This document shows, piece by piece, positions 37,062-50,148 of a DNA stretch of 64,000 nt (positions within the stretch are counted from its first letter, which is position 1; the number at the start of each line of letters is the position of its first letter). Made by a program: the position numbers and the translations under genes. Location of the stretch: the NCBI GenBank assembly GCA_017466365.1, contig JAFTUG010000011.1, positions 177,593-241,592 of the forward strand. Direction: 5' to 3'. The notes below the pieces were generated by a model, which ran no database searches, was not told where the DNA came from, and saw only the letters and a list, made by a program, of their open reading frames with translations. The DNA is from Clostridia bacterium (GTDB taxonomy: Bacteria; Bacillota; Clostridia; Oscillospirales; Acutalibacteraceae).

Positions 37062-38402
37062 TTAAATATTCAGAAGTCCCGAAAGGTCAACGCCTTCGAG
37101 ATTGAGGCTTTCGCCGAGAGCGGCGGTTGCTTCACGGACAAGAAATTCCATGAAGTTTTCGCCAAGGTCGGCAAGCTCTGCTTCGTTTGCTTCGCTCGTA
37201 GCCATGTTCTTGATTTTTGCCTTGCCGTCGGCGATTTCGTTATCACCGAGGACCATTGTATACTTTGCGCCGATTTTATCGGCAAACTTCATCTGCGCTT
37301 TAAGTGTTCTCCCCACAACGTCGGTCTGTGCCGAAACGCCGTTCGCACGAAGGTCGGAAACAATTCTCATCGCTTCAAGGGAAGCAGCATCGCCCATGGG
37401 TGCAATGTAAAGGTCACAGCCTGAGGGCTCGGGGATTTCAATATTCTGCGCCTTGAGAAGGAGAAGAAGCCTTTCAATGCCCATTCCGAAGCCGAGAGCA
37501 GGAGTGTGAGGCCCGCCGAGCTCTTCAACGAGTCCGTCATATCTTCCGCCGCCGCATACAGTACCTTGAGCGCCGATTTCGTTCGATACAAATTCAAAAA
37601 CTGTTCTTGAATAATAATCAAGACCTCTGACAATTTTGGGGTTTACGGTATATTCAATATTCATAACGTCAAGATATTTCTTAACGCTTTCAAAGTGAGC
37701 CGAGCATTCATCGCATACATAGTCGAGAATAACGGGAGCATCCTTTGTAATATCCTTGCAAATCGGGCTCTTGCAGTCGAGAATTCTCATGGGATTCTTT
37801 TCGAGTCTTTCAAGGCAGGTGGGGCAGAGGTTTTCTTTCTTTGCCTCAAAATACTCCTTGAGAGCGTTGTGATAATTCTTTCTGCATTCGGGGCATCCGA
37901 TTGAGTTGATTTCAAGCTGAAGATTCTGAACACCGAGGAATGCGAAAATTTCGTTGGCTACGGAAATTACCTCTGCATCTGCGGCGGGTGCGCCTGCACC
38001 GAAAACCTCAACACCGAACTGGTGGAATTCACGCAGTCTGCCTGCCTGGGGCTTTTCGTAGCGGTAGCATGAGGTGAGGTAACACATCTTTGAGGGGAGA
38101 GCCTCGTTGAAAAGACCGTGTTCAAGGAAAGCTCTTACTGCGCCTGCCGTGCCTTCGGGGCGGAGAGTGATTGAACGCCCGCCCTTATCGTTGAAGGTAT
38201 ACATTTCCTTCTGAACAACGTCTGTTGTTTCGCCAACACCTCTTTGGAAAAGCTCGGTATGCTCAAAAACGGGAGTTCTTACTTCTTTAAAGCCGAATTT
38301 TGATGCGATATCAAGCATTGTTGATTCAACAAACCGGTTTTTATAGCTGTCCGCAGGCAGTAAATCCTGCGTGCCTTTGACAGCTTTTGTTACTAAATTC
38401 AT
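37062..38402 (-). CDS. hisS: Histidyl-tRNA synthetase
   Basis: A 446-aa class II synthetase. KGTQDLLP near the N-terminus (motif 1 region), GAVRAFLEHGL and YRYEKPQAGRLREFHQFGVE (motif 2), the His-specific VRGLDYYSRTVFEF, GGGRYDGL, and GFGMGIERL (motif 3), then an anticodon-binding domain. The order mgsA, hisS, aspS reads on one strand, but a terminator follows mgsA. I looked for a T-box leader before hisS; the 90-nt gap is too short and lacks one. Confidence 0.95.
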   Translation of the reverse strand: MNLVTKAVKGTQDLLPADSYKNRFVESTMLDIASKFGFKEVRTPVFEHTELFQRGVGETTDVVQKEMYTFNDKGGRSITLRPEGTAGAVRAFLEHGLFNEALPSKMCYLTSCYRYEKPQAGRLREFHQFGVEVFGAGAPAADAEVISVANEIFAFLGVQNLQLEINSIGCPECRKNYHNALKEYFEAKKENLCPTCLERLEKNPMRILDCKSPICKDITKDAPVILDYVCDECSAHFESVKKYLDVMNIEYTVNPKIVRGLDYYSRTVFEFVSNEIGAQGTVCGGGRYDGLVEELGGPHTPALGFGMGIERLLLLLKAQNIEIPEPSGCDLYIAPMGDAASLEAMRIVSDLRANGVSAQTDVVGRTLKAQMKFADKIGAKYTMVLGDNEIADGKAKIKNMATSEANEAELADLGENFMEFLVREATAALGESLNLEGVDLSGLLNI

Positions 38403-38439
38403 AGTTTTTCTTCCTTTTTAGACTAATATTTTCAGTTGC

Positions 38440-38470
38440 AAAAAAAGGAGCCGCCGTTATAAGCGACTCC
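38440..38470 (-). terminator. Intrinsic terminator of mgsA
   Basis: Minus strand: GGAGTCGC pairs with GCGGCTCC (one G-T pair) around an 8-nt loop, then TTTTTTT. Confidence 0.85.
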
Positions 38471-38511
38471 CATAAATCACAGGTATGCCCGAAGGAGTGC
38501 CTCTCCGAAGA

Positions 38512-38919
38512 TTAAATCTTCTTGGGGTTGACGATTTCACGCCAATCCAGATCTCCTCTGGCAAGTGAATGAATCAGAGCTTCCGCCGTTGCGATATTTG
38601 TTGCAACGGGGACATTGTGTACATCGCACAGCCTGAGAAGCGTTGCTTCGTTAGGCTCGTGAGGCTTTGCGGTCAAAGGATCACGGAAAATAAGAAGAAG
38701 GTCGATTTCGTTGCAGGCGATTCTTGATGCAATCTGTTCATCGCCGCCCTGAATACCGCTTAAGAAACGGGTAATATCAAGACCGGTGGCTTCCGAAACG
38801 ATTTTGCCGGTGGTTCCTGTTGCATAGAGATTATGACGGCTTAATATTCCGCAATAAGCTATACAAAATTCTGTCATAAGTTCTTTTTTTGCGTCGTGTG
38901 CAATCAAAGCGATATTCAA
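38512..38919 (-). CDS. mgsA: Methylglyoxal synthase
   Basis: A 135-aa enzyme converting dihydroxyacetone phosphate to methylglyoxal, an overflow bypass of glycolysis. [11 protein letters not shown] at the N-terminus, [10 protein letters not shown] (phosphate loop), [15 protein letters not shown] with the catalytic Asp region, and [13 protein letters not shown]. Standard length. Monocistronic. Confidence 0.95.
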   Translation of the reverse strand: MNIALIAHDAKKELMTEFCIAYCGILSRHNLYATGTTGKIVSEATGLDITRFLSGIQGGDEQIASRIACNEIDLLLIFRDPLTAKPHEPNEATLLRLCDVHNVPVATNIATAEALIHSLARGDLDWREIVNPKKI

Positions 38920-39000
38920 AAAATCATCTCCTTTATGTCATTTACTCTTTCAATAATATCAAATATTACATGATATGACAAGACTTATTTTTAATTTTTT

Positions 39001-41511
39001 TTATAAATTATCGGTGTTTTGTTCAGAATTTTCCTCTGCGGAAATTTCGGCGTTTTCATCTGTTTCGTTTTCGCCGTCATTTGCAACGGAAACAACGGTT
39101 ATGAGCTTTTCACCCTCTGTCACCTTCATAACACGAACGCCCTTTGAGGGTCTTGCGCAAAGTCTTACGGTTTCAAGCGGAATTCTGATGATAATACCGT
39201 CTGAAGAAATAAGCATAAGGTCGTCTGCAGGGTCAACAACCTCGATTGCGGCAACATCGCCGTATTTTGCAACGTGGTAGTTTGTAAGACCCGAACCGCC
39301 TCTGTTTTGGAGTCTGTAATCCTCGATATCGCTCAATCTGCCGTAGCCCGTTTCGCTGACGGTGAGAACCTTCTTGCCTTCGGTAAGGATATCCATGCCT
39401 ACTACGCAGTCGCCCTCTTTGAGCTTAAGAGCCTTAACGCCTCTTGCGGTACGTCCGATAACTCTTGCATCGTCCTCACGGAAAGAAATGCTCATGCCCT
39501 TCTTTGTTGCGATAATGAGGTTTTCTCCGCCCTTGGTGAGCTTAACCCATACAAGCTCGTCATCATCATCAAGATTTATTGCGATAACACCGTTGCGGCG
39601 TACATTCTTATACGCATCAAGCTCTGTGCGCTTGATAATGCCGTTTCTCGTGAGCATGCAGAGATAATAGTTATCCTCGCCGAATTCGGGCACTCTTATC
39701 ATTGCAGAAACACGCTCGCCCTCTTCAACGGGAAGAAGGTTAACGATGTTCATGCCGCGGCTCTGACGTGAACCCTCGGGGATTTCGTAGCCCTTGAGTC
39801 TGTATGTCTTGCCCTTCGTTGTGAAGAACATAATATAGTCATGGGTCGAGCAGGTGAACATTGTTTTAACAACGTCCTCATCTCTGCGTGTGAGACCCTT
39901 GACACCTCTGCCGCCTCTGCGCTGCTGTTTGTATTCATCCATGGGAATGCGCTTGATGTAGCCCATATCTGTGAGGGTGAATACGCAGGTTTCTTCGGGA
40001 ATAAGGTCCTCGATATCAACCTCGCCCGAAACATTGACGATTTCTGTTTTTCTTTCGTCTGCAAATTTATCACGGATAGCCATTGCTTCCGTTTTAACAA
40101 TTTCAAGAACCTTTGCTTCGTTTGAAAGAATATCAAGGAATTCTGCAATTTTTGCCTTGAGTTCGTCGAGTTCGTTCTGAATTTTGAGAATTTCAAGACC
40201 TGCAAGACGACCAAGTTGTAAAGCAACGATTGCAGCTGCCTGAGGCTCATCAAAATCAAATTTTTCCATAATGGCAACCTTGGCATCCGCCTGACCGCCC
40301 TTACAAGCTCTGATTGTTGCAATAATATCGTCAACAATATCAATAGCCTTTGCAAGACCTTCAAGGATATGCGCTCTGTCCTGTGCCTTTTTGAGGTCAT
40401 ATCTCGTTCTGCGGATGATAACCTCTTCCTGGAATTTGATGTAGTGCGAAAGGATTTCCTTGAGCGAAAGCTGCTTGGGCTCGCCGTTTACGAGTGCAAT
40501 CATAATTGCGCCGAAGGTATCCTGAAGCTGTGTATAATTGAAAAGCTGATTGAGAACAACCTGCGGATTTGCATCTCTCTTAAGGTCGATGGAAATGAGC
40601 ATACCCTTCTTTGATGAGTAGTCATTAACGTCGGAAATGCCTTCGATGCGCTTGTCCTTAACAAGGTTTGCAATGCTTTCGATAAGCCTTGCCTTGTTGA
40701 CCATATAAGGGATTTCAGTTACCTGAATTTCAAATCTGCCGTTCTTCTTTTCAACGATTTCCGTTTTTGCACGAAGAGTGATTTTGCCTCTGCCTGTTGA
40801 GTAAGCGGCTCTTATGCCTGCTCTGCCCATAACAACGCCTCTTGTGGGGAAGTCGGGGCCTTTGATATACTCCATAAGGCCGTCAAGGTCGATATCGGGG
40901 TTATCAATAAGAGCGCACATTCCGTCGATGACCTCGCCGAGATTGTGGGGAGGAATGTTGGAAGCCATACCAACCGCAATACCAACCGAGCCGTTAACCA
41001 GAAGATTGGGGAATCTTGAGGGGAGAACGGTGGGTTCTTTAAGACGGTCATCGTAGTTTGTAGTGAAATCAACGGTGTCCTTATCGATATCGGTGAGCAT
41101 GCGCAGAGCCATTTTGCTCATTCTTGACTCTGTATAACGGTATGCAGCAGGGGGGTCGCCGTCAACCGAACCGAAGTTACCGTGACCGTCAACAAGAATA
41201 TATCTCATTGAGAAGGTCTGGGCAAGGCGTACCATTGCATCGTAAACCGATGCGTCACCGTGGGGGTGGTATCTGCCGAGAACGGAACCGACGGTATCGG
41301 CGCACTTTCTGTATGCCTTGTCGGGTGTAAGACCGTTTTCGTGCATTGTGTAAAGTATTCTTCTGTGAACGGGCTTAAGTCCGTCTCTTACGTCGGGAAG
41401 TGCACGGGAAGTAATAACCGTCATCGAGTAGTCGAGGAACGATTTGCGCACTTCTTTATTCAAATCGACATTTATAATTTTTTGGGTATCTCTTGCGTCA
41501 CCAAAACTCAT
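39001..41511 (-). CDS. gyrA: DNA gyrase subunit A
   Basis: An 836-aa type IIA topoisomerase subunit. The active-site Tyr is in [11 protein letters not shown] (about residue 125). The C-terminal beta-pinwheel carries the GyrA box [10 protein letters not shown] near residue 535, distinguishing it from ParC. The quinolone region reads [17 protein letters not shown], so the position equivalent to E. coli Ser83 is Ala. An acidic Glu/Asn-rich tail ends the protein. It follows gyrB by 20 bp. Confidence 0.97.
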   Translation of the reverse strand: MSFGDARDTQKIINVDLNKEVRKSFLDYSMTVITSRALPDVRDGLKPVHRRILYTMHENGLTPDKAYRKCADTVGSVLGRYHPHGDASVYDAMVRLAQTFSMRYILVDGHGNFGSVDGDPPAAYRYTESRMSKMALRMLTDIDKDTVDFTTNYDDRLKEPTVLPSRFPNLLVNGSVGIAVGMASNIPPHNLGEVIDGMCALIDNPDIDLDGLMEYIKGPDFPTRGVVMGRAGIRAAYSTGRGKITLRAKTEIVEKKNGRFEIQVTEIPYMVNKARLIESIANLVKDKRIEGISDVNDYSSKKGMLISIDLKRDANPQVVLNQLFNYTQLQDTFGAIMIALVNGEPKQLSLKEILSHYIKFQEEVIIRRTRYDLKKAQDRAHILEGLAKAIDIVDDIIATIRACKGGQADAKVAIMEKFDFDEPQAAAIVALQLGRLAGLEILKIQNELDELKAKIAEFLDILSNEAKVLEIVKTEAMAIRDKFADERKTEIVNVSGEVDIEDLIPEETCVFTLTDMGYIKRIPMDEYKQQRRGGRGVKGLTRRDEDVVKTMFTCSTHDYIMFFTTKGKTYRLKGYEIPEGSRQSRGMNIVNLLPVEEGERVSAMIRVPEFGEDNYYLCMLTRNGIIKRTELDAYKNVRRNGVIAINLDDDDELVWVKLTKGGENLIIATKKGMSISFREDDARVIGRTARGVKALKLKEGDCVVGMDILTEGKKVLTVSETGYGRLSDIEDYRLQNRGGSGLTNYHVAKYGDVAAIEVVDPADDLMLISSDGIIIRIPLETVRLCARPSKGVRVMKVTEGEKLITVVSVANDGENETDENAEISAEENSEQNTDNL

Positions 41512-41531
41512 TTTAGATTGTCCTTTCTGAA

Positions 41532-44436
<2,905 letters not shown>

Positions 44437-44485
44437 AATAAATCTCCTTTGCCGATGAAAATTTTTAACCATTTTAATCTTTCAC

Positions 44486-44494
44486 ATTATACCA
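44486..44494 (-). promoter_or_regulatory. Extended -10 promoter of the gyrBA operon
   Basis: Minus strand: TGGTATAAT, about 50 nt before the 293-aa gene; no good -35. The rest of 44500-44660 is very AT-rich without an ORF. Confidence 0.5.
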
Positions 44495-44663
44495 TGCCAA
44501 AACAATTTTATATTTCCGAAAAAGAAATATACTTATATATTTATAAATAAATTTAATATTTCTATAAAGATACAGTAAAGCTTATATTAATATACAGCAA
44601 ATTATGAATATAAAACGATGTGCCGCCGTAATATTATTGTACAAAATGCCCTTACGGTATTTG

Positions 44664-44692
44664 TTGACTATTTCGGTTTATTATGTTATTAT
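44664..44692 (+). promoter_or_regulatory. Sigma-A promoter of ddl
   Basis: TTGACT, 17 nt, TATTAT, 47 bp before the ddl start codon. Confidence 0.7.
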
Positions 44693-44738
44693 TATCAAAG
44701 TTTAAAATGGGATTTTATGCGTTAGGAGCGATTGAAAT

Positions 44739-45800
44739 ATGAAGAAAAAGGTTCTTGTTCTTTTCGGCGGCGTATCAAGCGAGCATGATGTTTCGCTTCA
44801 GTCCGCATCATCCGTTATAAAGAACATTCCCGAAGATAAATACGATGTAATTCCCATGGGTATTACCAAAGAGGGAGCCGTTTATATCTATAACGGCTCA
44901 CCCGATATGCTTCCCGAGGAGAAGTGGCTTGAAGATAAAGAAAACCTCGAAAAAGCCGTTATTTCCTGCGACAGAGCGCATCACGGAATTATCAGATATA
45001 ATGACGGTAAGGCGGAAATCGAGAGAGTTGATGTTGTTTTCCCCGTGCTTCACGGCAAAAACGGCGAGGACGGCACCATGCAGGGTCTGTTAGAGATAGC
45101 AGGCATTCCTTATGTCGGCTGCGGCACTGCGGCAAGCTCTGCATGCATGGATAAAGCCGTCACAAACGCTCTGGCGGACTTTTACGGCATACCCCAGGCA
45201 AAGTGGGTTGCTTTCGATAAGCACGCTTATTCGGCGGATAAAGCCGCTTTATTGGCAAATGCAGGCGAGAAGCTCGGCTACCCGATTTTCGTAAAACCTG
45301 CAAACGCAGGCTCATCTGTGGGCATCAGCAAGGCAAAGAATGTTGAGGAGCTTGAAAAGGCATGTGAAAAGGCTTTTGAACACGATAAGAAGCTTGTTCT
45401 TGAAGAAGGAATCATCGGCAAGGAAGTTGAGGTTGCCGTTATGGGCAATGAAAACCCCGTTGCATCGGTAGTCGGCGAGGTTGTTCCCTGCAACGAATTC
45501 TATGATTACGATGCAAAATACCTTGCAAATGAAAGCGAGCTTCATATTCCCGCAAGGCTCTCCGATGATATGCTCAGAGCCGTTCAGGCGCAGGCAATCA
45601 GGGCTTACAGAGCACTCGGCTGCGAAGGCTTCACAAGAGTTGATTTCTTTGTGAAGGATAACGGTGAGATTATGCTCAACGAGCCCAATACCATTCCCGG
45701 TTTCACTTCAATCAGCATGTATCCCAAGCTTTTTGCCGCTTCGGGAGTACCCTATGCGGAGCTGCTTGACAGACTTATCAATTTGGCATTGGAAAGATAA
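44739..45800 (+). CDS. ddl: D-alanine--D-alanine ligase
   Basis: A 353-aa ATP-grasp ligase that makes the D-Ala-D-Ala terminus of peptidoglycan precursors. FGGVSSEHDVSLQSA at the N-terminus, HGKNGEDGTMQGLLE, FVKPANAGSSVGISKAK for ATP, and INEPNTIPGFTS-type LNEPNTIPGFTSISMYP at the end. The residues fit a normal ligase; I see no reason to call D-Lac or D-Ser specificity. It heads an operon with the YwiB-like gene and argS. Confidence 0.94.
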   Translation: MKKKVLVLFGGVSSEHDVSLQSASSVIKNIPEDKYDVIPMGITKEGAVYIYNGSPDMLPEEKWLEDKENLEKAVISCDRAHHGIIRYNDGKAEIERVDVVFPVLHGKNGEDGTMQGLLEIAGIPYVGCGTAASSACMDKAVTNALADFYGIPQAKWVAFDKHAYSADKAALLANAGEKLGYPIFVKPANAGSSVGISKAKNVEELEKACEKAFEHDKKLVLEEGIIGKEVEVAVMGNENPVASVVGEVVPCNEFYDYDAKYLANESELHIPARLSDDMLRAVQAQAIRAYRALGCEGFTRVDFFVKDNGEIMLNEPNTIPGFTSISMYPKLFAASGVPYAELLDRLINLALER

Positions 45801-45804
45801 AATT

Positions 45805-46227
45805 ATGAAAAAAGCAATTATAAAAATTACAGACCGCCATGTTCAGGACGGCGAAGAATACGAAGCAGAGCTTACCACCTCGGGCGAGTTTGGAGTAACG
45901 GAAAACGGCTGCAGGGTCGTTTATACCGAAACCGACGAGGAGCTTGATAACTGCGTCACAACGCTTGATGTTGAAGGCTCCGCAAAGATTTCAATGACCC
46001 GTGCAGGCAAGTACAACACCGAAATGATAATAGAAAAGGACCGCCGTCACTCATGCTTTTATCAGACTCCCTACGGCGAGCTGATTATGGGAATTTACGC
46101 AAAGAACATATCCAACGAAATGACCGAAAACGGCGGTGTACTCAATTTTTCTTACACAATTGATTTCAACAACACTCCGGCATCGGATAATGAATTAACC
46201 GTTGCCGTAACACCCAAGGAGGAATAA
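45805..46227 (+). CDS. YwiB-like lipocalin-fold protein (DUF1934)
   Basis: A 140-aa all-beta protein matching the YwiB/DUF1934 family: ITDRHVQDGEEYEAELTTSGEF at the start, SMTRAGKYNTEMIIEKDRRH and CFYQTPYGELIMGIYAKNI in the middle. The gene order ywiB-argS is the same as in Bacillus subtilis, which supports the call. The role is unknown. It starts 4 bp after ddl and ends 3 bp before argS. Confidence 0.85.
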   Translation: MKKAIIKITDRHVQDGEEYEAELTTSGEFGVTENGCRVVYTETDEELDNCVTTLDVEGSAKISMTRAGKYNTEMIIEKDRRHSCFYQTPYGELIMGIYAKNISNEMTENGGVLNFSYTIDFNNTPASDNELTVAVTPKEE

Positions 46228-46230
46228 TAA

Positions 46231-47976
46231 ATGTCAGTTCTCGTTAAACAGGCAATCAATGAAATCCGCAATGCGATTATCGAGGCTGCGGGAAGAGCTG
46301 TTGCAGACGGCGAATTCCCCGAAGCAGCTTTGAGCGATTTCATTATCGAGGTTCCCGCAAACAAAGAAAACGGCGATTATTCGTCGAATGCCGCCATGGC
46401 ATGGGCGAGGGATTTGAAGAGTGCGCCCCGTAAAATCGCACAGACTATTGTTGACAGACTTGAGCTTTGCGATACTTTTGTTGAAAGATGCGAAATCGCA
46501 GGCCCCGGTTTTATGAATTTCTACCTCAAAGAAAGCTTCAACGCCTGCATTATTCAGGACATACTTGAAAAAGGCGAAGAATACGGTCGTTCAACCTACG
46601 GCAAGGGTCAGAAAATAAATATCGAATTCGTTTCCGCAAACCCCACGGGCCCCATGCATATGGGTAACGCAAGAGGCGGTGCACTTGGTGACTGCCTTGC
46701 AGCCGTTATGGATTTTGCAGGCTACAGCGTAAGCCGTGAATTCTACGTTAACGATGCGGGCAATCAGATTGATAAATTCGGTCTTTCACTCGATATCAGA
46801 TATCAGCAGCTCTATAAGGGCGAGGATGCGGTTGAGCTTCCCGAGGACAGCTATCACGGCGAGGATATCATTCAGCGTGCAAAGGAGTTTGCAGAGATTA
46901 ACGGGGATAAGTATCTTGATGCTCCCGAAGCTGAACGCAGAAAGGCTCTCGTTGCCTATGCGCTTCCCAAGAATATTGCCGCAATGAAGGAAAACCTCGG
47001 CAAATACAGAATCAAATATGATACATGGTTCCTTGAAAGCACTCTACATAACAACGGTGAGCTTGAAGAAACCCTCAATATAATGAGAAATAAGGGTCTT
47101 ACCTACGAAAAAGACGGCGCTCTCTGGTATAAGAATAAGGAAGTTCTCGGTGCAAGGCTTGCAAAGGAAGGTAAAACTCCCGAGGAAATCGAACGCCTTG
47201 AACTCAAAGACGAGGTTCTTATCAGAACAAACGGCAACCCCACCTATTTTGCCGCAGATATCGCTTATCACCGCAACAAGCTTGCAATAAGAGGCTTTGA
47301 CAGAGCGATTGACGTATGGGGTGCAGACCACCACGGCCATGTTGCAAGAATGAAGGGCGCACTTGATGCCATCGGCTGCAACGGCGATAACCTTGATATC
47401 GTTCTCATGCAGCTCGTTAACCTTACCCGTGACGGCGAGGTTGTCCGCATGAGCAAGCGTTCGGGCAAGGCAATTACTCTTGTTGATTTGCTTGAAGAAA
47501 TTCCCATTGATGCAGTTCGTTTCCTCTTTAACATGAGAGACCCCGGCTCAAAGATGGATTTCGACCTTGACCTTGCTGTTGAACAGAGCTCACAGAATCC
47601 CGTTTATTACTGCCAGTATGCACACGCAAGAATCTGCAGTATCCTCAAGAAGCTTGAGGCAGAGGGCAAGGTTCAGAGAGAATGCACCATTCCCGAGCTT
47701 GCGCTTCTCAATGCTCCCGAAGAAAAGGAGCTTATCAGACACCTTGCATCGCTTACCGATGAAATCATCAATTCCGCAAAGAATTATGACCCTGCGAAGA
47801 TTACACGCTATGCCGTTGACCTTGCAACTCTTTTCCATAAGTTCTATAATGCATGCCGTGTTAACTGCGAGGATGAAGCACTCATGCAGGCAAGACTCAG
47901 CCTTTGCCTCTGCGTAAAGAATGTTCTTGCAAACATCCTCACAATGTTCAGAATCAACGTTCCCGAAAGCATGTAA
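46231..47976 (+). CDS. argS: Arginyl-tRNA synthetase
   Basis: A 581-aa class Ia synthetase. N-terminal Add1 domain, SANPTGPMHMGNARGG as the HIGH-type motif, ADHHGHVARMK, and MSKRSGKAITL as the KMSKS-type loop. A DALR anticodon-binding C-terminal domain follows (SQNPVYYCQYAHARICSI). Ends with a family-like FRINVPESM. A perfect terminator follows directly. Confidence 0.96.
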   Translation: MSVLVKQAINEIRNAIIEAAGRAVADGEFPEAALSDFIIEVPANKENGDYSSNAAMAWARDLKSAPRKIAQTIVDRLELCDTFVERCEIAGPGFMNFYLKESFNACIIQDILEKGEEYGRSTYGKGQKINIEFVSANPTGPMHMGNARGGALGDCLAAVMDFAGYSVSREFYVNDAGNQIDKFGLSLDIRYQQLYKGEDAVELPEDSYHGEDIIQRAKEFAEINGDKYLDAPEAERRKALVAYALPKNIAAMKENLGKYRIKYDTWFLESTLHNNGELEETLNIMRNKGLTYEKDGALWYKNKEVLGARLAKEGKTPEEIERLELKDEVLIRTNGNPTYFAADIAYHRNKLAIRGFDRAIDVWGADHHGHVARMKGALDAIGCNGDNLDIVLMQLVNLTRDGEVVRMSKRSGKAITLVDLLEEIPIDAVRFLFNMRDPGSKMDFDLDLAVEQSSQNPVYYCQYAHARICSILKKLEAEGKVQRECTIPELALLNAPEEKELIRHLASLTDEIINSAKNYDPAKITRYAVDLATLFHKFYNACRVNCEDEALMQARLSLCLCVKNVLANILTMFRINVPESM

Positions 47977-47980
47977 TAAC

Positions 47981-48017
47981 AAAACGCCTCTGTCTGCTGA
48001 CAGGGGCGTTTTTTAGT
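47981..48017 (+). terminator. Intrinsic terminator of the ddl-argS operon
   Basis: AAAACGCCTCTGTC-tgct-GACAGGGGCGTTTT followed by TTAG; the stem has one C-A-type irregularity at most. Confidence 0.85.
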
Positions 48018-48056
48018 GAAAAGGCAATATAGTTAAGGGTCTGCTATGCATTTTTA

Positions 48057-48372
48057 TTCGGGCGGATGATATCCGCCCCTACCGCAGGAATAAACTGTAA
48101 CTGTAGGGCGGGGGTTGCTCTCGCAGCTTTTTATATATACCCGAATTTTACATTTGAACTGCAGGGTTTTCGGGCGACCAAACAGGGTCGCCCCTACGAA
48201 TAAAATATTTGTTCACCGATAAGGTAACAACAAAAATCTCACGGTTTATTTGGCGGCTTATAAAACCCCTCTGTCATTTTTTGTTCAAAATCCATCTCCC
48301 TCGTCAGAGGGAGGCGGGCATCTGCGTTTGATTTGGTTTTTCTCTTTATAAAAATTTAAGGGGCTGTTTTTA
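48057..48372. repeat. Composite of family A palindromes and a truncated family B repeat
   Basis: GGGCGGATgatATCCGCCCCTAC (48059) nearly repeats the unit at 7977; GTAGGGCGGGGG...and CGGGCGACC...GGGTCGCCCCTAC (48168-48197) are related. At 48290 CATCTCCCTCGTCAGAGGGAGGC and, farther on, CTTTATAAAAATTTAAGGGG form an inverted copy of 28412-28500. The match stops at GGGGCTGTTTTTA near 48372, where CAGCCCC should follow. No gene is supported between 48018 and 48423. Confidence 0.65.
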
Positions 48373-48423
48373 GCCGCCTTCCGATATGACAGCATAAGCA
48401 ATTTTGAAACGGTATAACCTCGG

Positions 48424-50079
48424 TTATGCCGTTTCTTTTTGTGTGCATCTGCTGTAAAACTTATTTAATAATTCGTTTGGTAATATGCCTGCATAGTTGT
48501 AACTGATTATAACTTTCTGAACTCTTTTACCTGATGATTTATCAGGTTTTTGAACATAAACAGCTTTCACCATATCATTGAGAACAGTAGGTGTCAGTTC
48601 TTCAATGCCGACATATTTTTTTGCTGTGCGGATAAACTTTTCAATGTTATCCGTTTTTTCTTGAATTTCCTGAATTTCTTTGTTTAACAACTCGATTTTT
48701 TCTTTCAGTTCGGTTTGCTCTGTTTCGTAATCGTCAGAAAGCATTTTAAATCTTGTTTCTGAAAGATTACCGTTTACAAGGTCTTCATATACACGCTTGA
48801 ACAATCGGTCAAGTTCGGAACAACGGTTTTCTGCCTTTTGAAGCATTTTTCTTTTGACATCAAGCTCTTTCTTTGTTTCGCTTGATTTCAAAGCCCCAAG
48901 AACTTCTCTGAATTCATCTTCAAAAGCTGAAACACACAAGCAGACAAGTTGAATGTTTTGAAGTGTTCCTTCTTCAAGAACAACTGCACGGATAAAATGA
49001 GTATCACAAGTTTTCGTACTATTCTTTCTCGCTGATGAGCAAACAAAATGGTCTTGCCGTGTTTCATAATTGTTCATTGCACAGTAATACATTTTACTAC
49101 CACAATCTGCGCAACGGGCAATTCCCGAAAACATATTTGTCCTGCCTGTTCTTGTCGGTCTGCGTTTGTTTTTTCGAAGCTCCTGAACACGGTTAAATGT
49201 GTCTTCATCAACAATGGCTTCGTGTGTGTTCTCAAAAATCTGCCACTTTTCAGGCGGGTTAAGAACTTTCTTTTTGGTTTTGTAGGAAGGCTTGTTTGTT
49301 CTGAAATTAACCGTATGACCGATGTATTCACATTTTTCGAGAATTCCCGAAATTGTTTTCGGATCCCAACCGAAAGGGTCTGCGGTTGGTTTCGACGGAT
49401 AATTACGACCAATTCTTTTCCAATAATTTGACGGCGTTTCAACTTTGTCTTCTTTAAGAATTCTTGCAATCTGAGCCGTTCCGTAACCTTCCATACAAAG
49501 ATTAAAAATTCTTTTAACTACTTGAGCCGCTTCTTCGTCAACAATCCATTGCTTCGGATTATCGGGGTTCTTCATAAAACCGTATGGTGGATTTGTTGTA
49601 AGATGTACTCCCGCTTCACCTTGGCTTTTCTTAACGGCACGAATTTTCTTGCTTGTGTCCTTCACATAAAACTCGTTGATTATGTTCAGAAATGGGGTAA
49701 AATCGTTATCTTGCTGATTATCGCTGTCAACACCGTTGTTGATTGCGATGAATCGGATGTTGTTGTTCGGAAATTTGACTTCCGTATACATTCCGACTTC
49801 GAGATAATTTCTGCCGATACGTGACATATCTTTAACGATAATCGTATCAACCTTGCCTTCATCAACAAGAGACATTAACTCCTGCCAAGCGGGTCTGTTG
49901 AAATTTGTTCCGGAATAGCCGTCATCGGTGAAGTGACGAAGATTAGTAAAACCATTTTCTCGTGAGTACCTTTCGAGCATCGCCTTTTGATTTACAACCG
50001 AGTTACTATCACCTTGATTTTCATCATCTCTTGAAAGACGTTCATACAAGGCGGTAATTTTGTCAGACTGTCTTTTCAT
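48424..50079 (-). CDS. Large serine recombinase (integrase) of a mobile element
   Basis: A 551-aa large serine recombinase of the TnpX/Tn4451-like class, which would integrate and excise the element. The resolvase domain has YERLSRDDE (catalytic Ser), GYSGTNFNRPAW and VKDMSRIGRNYLEVG. The Recombinase domain covers about residues 160-270. A zinc-ribbon (CADCGSKMYYC with later Cys) comes around residue 320. A long coiled coil covers about residues 395-470. The start at 50079 is preceded by GGAGGAAAAT; an ATG at 50145 gives 22 more residues. It stands at the left end of the element, beside the presumed attachment site. Confidence 0.93.
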   Translation of the reverse strand: MKRQSDKITALYERLSRDDENQGDSNSVVNQKAMLERYSRENGFTNLRHFTDDGYSGTNFNRPAWQELMSLVDEGKVDTIIVKDMSRIGRNYLEVGMYTEVKFPNNNIRFIAINNGVDSDNQQDNDFTPFLNIINEFYVKDTSKKIRAVKKSQGEAGVHLTTNPPYGFMKNPDNPKQWIVDEEAAQVVKRIFNLCMEGYGTAQIARILKEDKVETPSNYWKRIGRNYPSKPTADPFGWDPKTISGILEKCEYIGHTVNFRTNKPSYKTKKKVLNPPEKWQIFENTHEAIVDEDTFNRVQELRKNKRRPTRTGRTNMFSGIARCADCGSKMYYCAMNNYETRQDHFVCSSARKNSTKTCDTHFIRAVVLEEGTLQNIQLVCLCVSAFEDEFREVLGALKSSETKKELDVKRKMLQKAENRCSELDRLFKRVYEDLVNGNLSETRFKMLSDDYETEQTELKEKIELLNKEIQEIQEKTDNIEKFIRTAKKYVGIEELTPTVLNDMVKAVYVQKPDKSSGKRVQKVIISYNYAGILPNELLNKFYSRCTQKETA

Positions 50080-50148
50080 ATTTTCCTCCTGTTCAGGCGG
50101 ACAGTCTGCCAATACAGGATTGCTTGATTTCAATATATCACACATTTG

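Noticed and set aside
38403-38511. T-box leader before hisS-aspS
   Set aside because: The gap is about 110 nt and contains the mgsA terminator; no T-box consensus or specifier loop was seen.
44739-45800. Ddl as a vancomycin-resistance ligase, with the VanZ genes as a split van cluster
   Set aside because: The ligase sits in a housekeeping operon with argS, no vanH/vanX/vanRS are present, and the VanZ genes are over 11 kb away in a different block.
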